Below are positions 1 through 5,447 of a DNA stretch of 13,966 bases, in pieces (position 1 is the first letter of the stretch; each line of letters starts with the position of its first letter). Source of the DNA: Planctomycetaceae bacterium (GTDB lineage: Bacteria; Planctomycetota; UBA1135; GCA-002686595). The notes below the pieces were generated by a model. It saw nothing but the letters and a program-made list of their open reading frames with translations. It had not been told where the DNA came from and did not search any database. The position numbers and the translations under genes are program-made. Location of the stretch: positions 1-13,966 of the forward strand of contig JABWBL010000033.1 of the NCBI GenBank assembly GCA_013360535.1, written 5' to 3'.

Positions 1-6
1 AGCGAC

Positions 7-41
7 CGGGGCCGGCCGCCTGATGAAGGCGACCGGCCCCG
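7..41. terminator. GC-rich hairpin in the 5' intergenic stretch, possible terminator
   Basis: Positions 7-15 pair with 33-41 and 17-20 pair with 28-31, with one mismatch at 16/32 and a 7-nt loop (tgatgaa, 21-27). This makes a 13-pair GC-rich stem. No clear T-run follows on either strand, so it is a weak intrinsic-terminator candidate. It lies beyond the 3' end of the minus-strand gene ending at 98 and could also serve a plus-strand gene entering from the left of the window. Positions 1-97 contain no convincing coding sequence. Confidence 0.35.
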
Positions 42-51
42 CACAATTCAA

Positions 52-88
52 ACCTGTCAGCGTGATCCGTCAGGAGTGCTTGACAGGT
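52..88 (-). terminator. Hairpin just downstream of the propeller gene
   Basis: A perfect 8-bp inverted repeat, acctgtca at 52-59 and tgacaggt at 81-88, encloses a 21-nt loop. It begins 10 nt after the stop codon of the minus-strand gene ending at 98. Read on the minus strand, the stem is followed by ttgaatt, which is only a short T-rich tail. The position supports a transcript 3' end, but the loop is long and the U-tract poor. Confidence 0.35.
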
Positions 89-97
89 CCACCCATA

Positions 98-2005
98 TCA
101 GGGCCCGAGCAGGATCTCGACCGCGTCCGAGAGGTTCGTGCCCTTGGGCGCGGAGGGATCGCGGAACCAGGCCTGTGCGTAGAGCCGCGCGCCGGCCGGG
201 AAGGGCGCTCCGAGCGCGCCGGGATGCGACTGCAGGTAGGCGTTCATGTCGTAGAGCAGCAAGCCATCGCACTGGCCATTCGTGCCCCCGGACTGGATCG
301 CGCCCATGCGCTGGATCGGCGATTGCACGCACTTCGTCGAGGTGCTCCCCGGAGCCCAGACCCCCGCGGCCGGAGCGAGGCCGTAGAAGAACAGACCCGC
401 CCGCGCTCCTTCGACGTCGAAGGCCGCGAGGTGGAACGGCGACTGCGCGGTGGCGCTCGCGTAGCCGCCGACGAACATCAACGGATGGCAGCCGTGGGTC
501 GTGGTCGAGGTCGTGCAGTAGTACGTGATGCAGCCTTCATCGGTCGTCCCGTCGCAATCGCGGTCGCGACCATCGCAGGGATCCGCCGCGCCCGGGTTCG
601 TCGCCGGATCCGCGTCGTCGCAGTCCCCTCCGAGCGTGACGAGTCCCGGAGCGCCGGGGGCGCCCGAGGACCAGCTCGACGGGTCGCCGTATCCGTCGCC
701 GTCCTGATCGACGTAGAGCGTCGCGTTGGGGCCTTCGGCCGGGATCAGGAACACGTCGCCGACGTTGTTGTAGTCGGTCGGCACCATGTTCGGCGAGCGT
801 GTCTCGACCACGACGTAGGCACCGTTGGACGAGAGCACGGCGGCGTCCGTGCCGACCTGGATCGGGGCGCCGTTGTAGCCCTTGGTCAACTTGGTGGTGA
901 CGCCGAGCTGCACGTCGCGCACGAACACGTCCTCGAAATTGTTGACGTCGCCGGCCGCGACCTGATTGGCCGCGCTGCGGAACCAGGCGTGGCGACCGTC
1001 GATCGAGACTCCCAGCGCCGTCCCGTGCTTGTTCGCGTAGGCCCCCGTCGCCGTGAAGTCGAGCCGCACGGTGGTGTTGAGCAGCCGGTCGTGCAAATAG
1101 GGATGGTAGAAGCTCGTGTTCGGCACACCCGTCGAGAGGTTCGTGCCGCGGCTGGAGAACACGACGAAACGGGCGTCCGCCGAGAGAAAGCCGTGGTCGG
1201 CCTCGCCGTTGGACACGCCGCCGGCCGGTGGCGAGCTCACGAGCGTCGTCACGCCGGTCGTCAGGTCGTGCACGAACACGTCCGTGAGCCCGTTGGAGTC
1301 CGTCGCGACGAGATTGGTCGCCGCGCTCGTGAAAACGACGAAGTTGCCGTCGGCGGACAGGCTCGGGTTGCTGCTGTTTCCGTTGGACTGGACGTCGCCG
1401 GTCGCGACGCTCGCACGCACCATCGCGCCGGTCGCCAGCGTGCGGACGAAGACGTCGTCGAAGCCGTTGGTGTCCCCGGCCACGAAGTTGGAGGACTTCG
1501 AGACGAACACGAGCTTCGTCGCGTCGGGGGAGAGCCGCGGCTGGAAGGAGTGGTCCGAGCCCGGTGCGCCGAATCCGGCGCGGCTGGCGAGCTGCAGCTG
1601 CCCGGTCGACAGATTCCGCACGAACACGTCGTTGCGAGCGTTCGTGTCGCCAGTGACCAGATTGCTCGCCACGGAGACGAAGCACACGAGTTGCCCGTTC
1701 CCGCTGATCGAGGGCGCGTTCGAGTTCGCATTCCCGAGCTGTCCGCCGGTCGAGATGCTGAGCACCGTGGTAGTGCCGGCATTGCGATCGCGCAGGAACA
1801 CGTCGGACAAGTCGAGCGTGTCGCCCGGAATCAGGTTGTTCGCCGCCGACGAGAACACGACCCACGTGCCCGAGTCGTCGGTCGCGCCGACGAAACTCGC
1901 GCTGACGGCCGGAACTCCGGCGGAAGTGACGCTGCACTGCTCGCACTGCCACGCGAGCGCGGCGGGCGAGAGGAGCACGAGGGCGAGTGCCAGGTGGGTA
2001 CGCAT
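98..2005 (-). CDS. Secreted seven-bladed beta-propeller protein with MopE-type metal-binding motif and shared C-terminal domain
   Basis: The protein is 635 aa and predicted to be exported. Residues 1-18 form a signal peptide (hydrophobic LALALVLLSPAALA, likely cleaved before WQCEQC). Residues about 40-430 hold seven TolB/PD40-like propeller blades, each with a sequence like VVFxSxAxNLVxGDTN then DVFVRDLxTG; the DVF element recurs every 58 residues (68, 126, 184, 242, about 301, 359, 417). Residues 431-491 are a MopE-type repeat rich in D, G and C (DQDGDGYGDP, then GGDCDDADP, DRDCDGTTDEGC), a family linked to copper or calcium binding. Residues 497-635 match the end of the neighbouring upstream protein without gaps and hold four shared cysteines (497, 506, 559, 579). 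The ATG at 2005 is chosen because it starts the signal peptide and has a GAGG Shine-Dalgarno 6 nt upstream, although the frame stays open to 2254. It lies 14 nt after the upstream gene, so the two are probably co-transcribed. The substrate or partner is unknown; a surface or extracellular binding role is inferred. Confidence 0.9.
   Translation of the reverse strand: MRTHLALALVLLSPAALAWQCEQCSVTSAGVPAVSASFVGATDDSGTWVVFSSAANNLIPGDTLDLSDVFLRDRNAGTTTVLSISTGGQLGNANSNAPSISGNGQLVCFVSVASNLVTGDTNARNDVFVRNLSTGQLQLASRAGFGAPGSDHSFQPRLSPDATKLVFVSKSSNFVAGDTNGFDDVFVRTLATGAMVRASVATGDVQSNGNSSNPSLSADGNFVVFTSAATNLVATDSNGLTDVFVHDLTTGVTTLVSSPPAGGVSNGEADHGFLSADARFVVFSSRGTNLSTGVPNTSFYHPYLHDRLLNTTVRLDFTATGAYANKHGTALGVSIDGRHAWFRSAANQVAAGDVNNFEDVFVRDVQLGVTTKLTKGYNGAPIQVGTDAAVLSSNGAYVVVETRSPNMVPTDYNNVGDVFLIPAEGPNATLYVDQDGDGYGDPSSWSSGAPGAPGLVTLGGDCDDADPATNPGAADPCDGRDRDCDGTTDEGCITYYCTTSTTTHGCHPLMFVGGYASATAQSPFHLAAFDVEGARAGLFFYGLAPAAGVWAPGSTSTKCVQSPIQRMGAIQSGGTNGQCDGLLLYDMNAYLQSHPGALGAPFPAGARLYAQAWFRDPSAPKGTNLSDAVEILLGP
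716..1888 (-). repeat. Seven in-gene repeats of about 174 bp encoding propeller blades
   Basis: Seven units of 58 codons (one of 59) are visible both in the protein and as recurring DNA words around the DVFVR codons, for example near 1793, 1619, 1444, 1270 and 918 (forms of cacgaacacgtc on the plus strand). Blade five is the most diverged: DVFVHD is replaced by HPYLHD. The repeats are coding, in phase, and diverged at DNA level, so they are old domain repeats rather than a tandem array able to slip. Confidence 0.8.
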
Positions 2006-2019
2006 CGGGAGCCTCGTTC

Positions 2020-4113
2020 TCAGTAGCAGTGGCTGAACTGCAGGGCGTCGGAAAGGTACGTCGTGCCCGGGCCCGCGGGGTCGCGGATCCAGGCTTGCAT
2101 CCACACGGTGTCGCCGAGGGCAAACGGTGCGCCAAGCGCAGCGGGATGCGTCGCGAGGTACGCATTCCAGTCGAGCGAGAGCGAGCCGTCGCAGGCCGCG
2201 GGAGTGCCGCCGGTCGACTGCGTGGACGTGCGCTGCGTCGGTGTGGCGACGCAACGTGTGCTCACCGTCGCGCCGAAGGGCGCGGAGACGGCGCCGTTGA
2301 TGCCGTAGAAGAGCATTCCTTGCTTGCCACCTTCAGCGTTGCTGGCGGTGACGACGAAGGGAGTCGCCGCCGTCGCGCTCGGGTTGCCTTGCCACGAGAG
2401 CGTCGTGAGGCAACCGCTCGAGGACGCGGCCGTGACGCAGTAGGCCGTCACTTGCGGGCACGCCAAGGGGTCGAACGGCCACGCACCCATGTCGGCGCGG
2501 CTGCCGTCGGGATCGGTGAACGCCGGATCGCCCGCGTCGATGCACGGCGAGCCTGCGGTGAGCCGCTCGTCGCGCCCGGAGACCGAGAGGAACTGCGGAT
2601 CGACGTTGAGGTTGCCAGTGCCGGGCACGAGCGTGCCCTGGACGTCGCTGTAGGTCACGACGAGCGGCCCCTGCGTCGCGACGGCCTGCGCGTCGAGCGT
2701 CGAAAGCATGCCGATCCGGTTGTCCCACAGAATCGAGCTGCGAATGCCGCCTCCGAGCGGACCGTCGAAGTACACGGCACTTCCCGCGGAGTCGGCCCAG
2801 TTGCCGAAAAACGTGCAGCGATCGAGATACGACAGGGTGCCGGAGGCTTGTCCCCAGACCACGGCGCCGCCAAGGAACCACGCCCTGTTCTCGACGAAGC
2901 TGCACTGGGAGACGACTCCCGTTCCTCCGACGACCAACGCGCCGCCGCGGCCGCCATTGTCGGCGACGTTCCGGCGGAACTGGCAGCGGGTGATCGAGAA
3001 GCCGGGACTGGTCACGACCAGGGCGCCGCCCAGCCCGGCGACGTTGTCCTCAAAAACGCACTCGTCCATGACGAGCCCGCCGTTGTTCACGTAGACGGCA
3101 CCATCGCTGTTCAAGTCGGTGCTCGTCCCGCGCACCTCGCACCGAAGCATCGTCAGCGGCCCGTTGTTGACGAGCACCGCACCGCCGTTGCTGTTCTGCG
3201 AGCGCGAGTTCTCGAAGACGCAATCGGAGATCACCACGGGCGCGCCGAACGAGCGGACCGAGCCCCCATCGGTGCCGTGATTGCCGCGAAACGTGCTGCC
3301 CAGAACGTCGAGCGAACTGAAGTTGGACCAGATGCCCTGGGCGGCCGAGTTCGGCTGCGCGACGAAGCTGCAATCCTCGACGCGCACGTTGGAAGACTCG
3401 AGGTGCAGCGCGCCGTTCCCCATCGGGCTGGCGTCATCGCCGAAGTTGCAGCGCACGAATTCGATCGTCGTGCCGATGCTCGCCACCGCCCAACCGAGGC
3501 TGTTGCAGCGCCGGAAGCGCAGGTCGACGAGCTGCACGGTGCCTTGCGTCAGAACCATCCCGCCCCCGCGGATCGACGGTTGCGTCGGCGGCGAGAAGAT
3601 CGTGCCCCCACCGTCGACGATCTCGAGGCCATCGACGGTCACCGTGCTGCTGGTGTTGACGGTGACAACGTGCAGGCAGTTGTCCCAGCTCACCGGCGAG
3701 TTCTGCGCTAGGTCGCCACTGAGGACAGTGACGAACTGCTGCGGATCGCGATCGTTCGGAGCTCCGCCACCGGCGAGCCCCCGATAGCCGCCATACAACG
3801 CCAGCTTGCGGTTGAGCAGGAACGTTGACCACGGCAGCAGCGCGACCTGCCCTGCTCCCTCGTCAGGCCGGTGGGTTCCACCGGCGATGCGAATCACCGT
3901 GTTCGACGGCGCAACCGCGAGAGCGTCCTGCAGGTGCCGGAACGGTGACGACCAGCTCAGTCCAGTTCCGCCAGAGGGTGCGTCGTCGTCGACGTACATC
4001 ACGAGCTGGGCTCGCGACAGGTTCGCAAGCATCGCGACGGAGGCCGCAAGCGCCACGAATCGAGTTCTTGCGAGAGACGGCGAGGCAAATCGCGCGTAGG
4101 CGGATCGTGACAT
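2020..4113 (-). CDS. Secreted right-handed parallel beta-helix protein (choice-of-anchor Q style) with shared C-terminal domain
   Basis: The protein is 697 aa from the chosen start. Residues 1-35 are a signal peptide (basic SLARTR, then FVALAASVAMLANLSRA, likely cut before QL). Residues 39-130 carry the opening typical of such proteins (YVDDDAPSGGTGLSWSSPF, then LQDALAVAPSN). Residues about 150-470 form a pectate-lyase-like beta-helix: at least nine rungs repeat a C-x-F pattern (RCNF, DCSF, DCVF, ECVF, RCQF, QCSF, RCTF) with GGA turns. Residues 505-547 resemble the end of choice-of-anchor Q domains (DPQFLS, GSPCIDAGDP, ADMGAWPF). Residues 559-697 are the four-cysteine domain shared with the next gene. 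No catalytic residues are evident; adhesion, surface structure or polysaccharide binding is possible. The frame is open to an ATG at 4185, adding 24 residues before the signal peptide; I prefer 4113 because of the signal peptide, although no Shine-Dalgarno precedes it. Confidence 0.85.
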   Translation of the reverse strand: MSRSAYARFASPSLARTRFVALAASVAMLANLSRAQLVMYVDDDAPSGGTGLSWSSPFRHLQDALAVAPSNTVIRIAGGTHRPDEGAGQVALLPWSTFLLNRKLALYGGYRGLAGGGAPNDRDPQQFVTVLSGDLAQNSPVSWDNCLHVVTVNTSSTVTVDGLEIVDGGGTIFSPPTQPSIRGGGMVLTQGTVQLVDLRFRRCNSLGWAVASIGTTIEFVRCNFGDDASPMGNGALHLESSNVRVEDCSFVAQPNSAAQGIWSNFSSLDVLGSTFRGNHGTDGGSVRSFGAPVVISDCVFENSRSQNSNGGAVLVNNGPLTMLRCEVRGTSTDLNSDGAVYVNNGGLVMDECVFEDNVAGLGGALVVTSPGFSITRCQFRRNVADNGGRGGALVVGGTGVVSQCSFVENRAWFLGGAVVWGQASGTLSYLDRCTFFGNWADSAGSAVYFDGPLGGGIRSSILWDNRIGMLSTLDAQAVATQGPLVVTYSDVQGTLVPGTGNLNVDPQFLSVSGRDERLTAGSPCIDAGDPAFTDPDGSRADMGAWPFDPLACPQVTAYCVTAASSSGCLTTLSWQGNPSATAATPFVVTASNAEGGKQGMLFYGINGAVSAPFGATVSTRCVATPTQRTSTQSTGGTPAACDGSLSLDWNAYLATHPAALGAPFALGDTVWMQAWIRDPAGPGTTYLSDALQFSHCY

Positions 4114-4186
4114 GGACTGCGGCTCTGAAGGGGATCCGGATGTGGAGCGCGACCGCCAGCAGCGGAGCGACACGGGAGTCCTCATG

Positions 4187-4192
4187 ACCCTA
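4187..4192 (-). promoter_or_regulatory. Possible -10 element upstream of the beta-helix gene
   Basis: Read on the minus strand this is TAGGGT, a TANNNT hexamer like those in front of four other genes here. It ends 1 nt before the alternative ATG at 4185, too close for that codon to be translated from this promoter. It would instead give a 5' leader of about 65-70 nt before the ATG at 4113. No -35 element is recognisable. Confidence 0.2.
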
Positions 4193-4220
4193 GCAGGATT
4201 GCGAATTCCTGCCCAGTCGG

Positions 4221-4239
4221 CGAGGCACCCTGCGCCTCG
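4221..4239 (-). terminator. Hairpin after the PRX_like1 gene
   Basis: The arms cgaggc (4221-4226) and gcctcg (4234-4239) form a 6-bp stem with a 7-nt loop, 10 nt beyond the stop codon at 4250-4252 on the minus strand. A second small hairpin (4239-4243 with 4247-4251) overlaps the stop. There is no U-tract, so this could be a weak terminator or only a transcript-end stabiliser before the secreted-protein genes. Confidence 0.3.
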
Positions 4240-4249
4240 AAGCGGCGCT

Positions 4250-4831
4250 TCAGCGCGGGAACCACTCGGGCTCGTTGCCGGGGCGCCACTTGATGTTGCA
4301 GCCCATGCTGGCGCGCTGCTGGGTCGGGGCGGGGCGGCCGGCGAGCAGGTTGTCGAGGGCGGCGCGCAGGTCGGCGCCGTCGACGGGTTGCGGATTGCCG
4401 GGGCGAGCGGAGTCGAGCTGGCCGCGGTAGGCGAGCTTGCGGGCTCCGTCGAAGACGAAGAAGTCGGGCGTGCAGGCCGCGCGGTACGCCTTTGCGACTT
4501 CCTGAGAGGCGTCGAACACGTACGGGAACGTGTAGCCCGCGCTCTCGGCCTCGCGAACCATCTCGACCGGGCCGTCCTGCGGGTGCGTGCCCTGGTCGTT
4601 CGACGCGATCGCGACGAAGGCGACGCCGCGCGCCTGGTATTCGCGAGCGAGCGCGACCAGTCCGGACTGGATGTGCTTCACGAACGGGCAGTGGTTCGAG
4701 AGGAACATCAAGACCAGCGCCTTGGCTCCGTCGAACTCGGCGAGCCGCACGGTGCGACCGTTCGTGTCGGGGAGCGCAAAGTCGGGAGCGGGCGTGCCGA
4801 GCGCGAGCATCGTCGATTGGGTGAGCACCAT
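4250..4831 (-). CDS. Thioredoxin-fold, peroxiredoxin-like protein (PRX_like1 type)
   Basis: The protein is 193 aa, with no signal peptide, so it is probably cytoplasmic. The family is recognised by three conserved elements: SNHCPFVKH (Cys48), at the place of the thioredoxin/peroxidatic cysteine; AACTPDFFVFD (Cys120); and a C-terminal MGCNIKWRPGNEPEWF (Cys178). The fold follows AhpC/TSA order, with APDFALPDTNG, then VLMFLSNHC, FVAIASND, TPDFFVFD. These proteins resemble peroxiredoxins but have a single cysteine in the first motif rather than CxxC; their substrate is not established as far as I know. The ATG at 4831 is chosen: upstream in-frame codons would run into the promoter of the divergent peroxiredoxin, and TATCTT lies 7 nt before this ATG with no Shine-Dalgarno. 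It diverges from bcp with 49 bp between start codons, suggesting joint control by redox conditions. Confidence 0.87.
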   Translation of the reverse strand: MVLTQSTMLALGTPAPDFALPDTNGRTVRLAEFDGAKALVLMFLSNHCPFVKHIQSGLVALAREYQARGVAFVAIASNDQGTHPQDGPVEMVREAESAGYTFPYVFDASQEVAKAYRAACTPDFFVFDGARKLAYRGQLDSARPGNPQPVDGADLRAALDNLLAGRPAPTQQRASMGCNIKWRPGNEPEWFPR

Positions 4832-4880
4832 GACGCCCAAGATAGCGCGCGCCCCCAAGTCCGGTCGTTATCGTGGCGCC
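4832..4880. promoter_or_regulatory. Divergent promoter interval between the two thiol-redox genes
   Basis: Only 49 bp separate the two ATG codons. On the minus strand TATCTT (4844-4839) stands 7 nt before the ATG at 4831. On the plus strand TATCGT (4869-4874) stands 6 nt before the ATG at 4881. Neither gene has a Shine-Dalgarno sequence. Each hexamer fits a TANNNT -10 box of a leaderless transcript. No -35 box or clear operator palindrome is seen in the GC-rich centre. Confidence 0.45.
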
Positions 4881-5447
4881 ATGCTCAAGCTCGGCCAGAA
4901 AGCTCCCGCGTTCTCGCTCCCTTCGACCTCCGGCGCGACGGTCTCGCTCGCCTCCCTCAAGGGCCGTCAGGTCGTCCTGTACTTCTACCCGCGCGACAAC
5001 ACGCCCGGCTGCACCGTCGAGGCCTGCGACTTCCGCGACCAGCATTCGGCCTTGCAGAAGGCTGGCGCTGTCGTGCTCGGCGTCTCGGCCGACTCGCTCA
5101 AGTCGCACGCGGGCTTCCGTGCGAAGCACGAACTGCCTTTCGACCTGCTCGTCGACGAAGGCAGCAAGGTCGCGAGCGCTTACGGAGCCTTCGGCGAAAA
5201 GCTCATGTACGGCCGCAAGGTGCAGGGCACGATCCGCTCGACGTTCCTGATCGACGAGTCGGGCTCGATCGCCGCCGTGTGGTCGCCCGTGAAGGTCAAG
5301 GGCCACGTCGAGGCCGTGCTCGCGGCCCTCACCGGCTCACCCGCCGCAGCTCCCGCGCCTGCGAAGAAGCCGGCGGCGAAGAAGGCCGCGCCCGCGAAGC
5401 CGAAGTCGCCGAGGAAGGCGGCTCCCGCCAAGCCGAAGGGCCGCTGA
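4881..5447 (+). CDS. bcp: BCP/PrxQ-type thiol peroxiredoxin with Lys/Ala/Pro-rich C-terminal tail
   Basis: The protein is 188 aa. It should reduce hydrogen peroxide and organic hydroperoxides in the cytoplasm, using thioredoxin as electron donor. The core is residues 1-151: KAPAFSLPSTSG, VVLYFYPRDNTPGCTVEAC with peroxidatic Cys44 and a resolving Cys49 five residues later, as in E. coli BCP, then FRD, GVSADSLKSH and STFLIDESG. Family members usually end near residue 150-160. Here a tail of 37 residues (152-188) follows, almost wholly A, P, K and S with AKKPAAKKAAPAKPK repeats, like histone H1 or HU-extension tails. The frame is open from 4587, but the ATG at 4881 begins the conserved core, with TATCGT 6 nt upstream. 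The tail-coding part (5329-5447) is antisense to the end of the NorB-like gene. Enzyme identity is secure; the tail's role is not known. Confidence 0.93.
   Translation: MLKLGQKAPAFSLPSTSGATVSLASLKGRQVVLYFYPRDNTPGCTVEACDFRDQHSALQKAGAVVLGVSADSLKSHAGFRAKHELPFDLLVDEGSKVASAYGAFGEKLMYGRKVQGTIRSTFLIDESGSIAAVWSPVKVKGHVEAVLAALTGSPAAAPAPAKKPAAKKAAPAKPKSPRKAAPAKPKGR

Noticed and set aside
716..1888. Regularly spaced repeats that might suggest a CRISPR-like or tandem DNA array
   Set aside because: The period is 174 bp, stays in the reading frame, and the units are similar only at protein level. They are propeller blades.
23..2026. A 667-codon open frame on the plus strand opposite the propeller gene
   Set aside because: Its product is Arg/Val/Glu-rich with no recognisable domain or signal peptide. 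It is the usual antisense shadow of a GC-rich gene, while the minus strand shows a signal peptide, propeller repeats and known motifs.
1987..3711. A 574-codon plus-strand frame opposite the beta-helix gene
   Set aside because: Arg/Ala/Glu-rich with no family features; the opposite strand encodes a clear signal peptide and beta-helix repeats.
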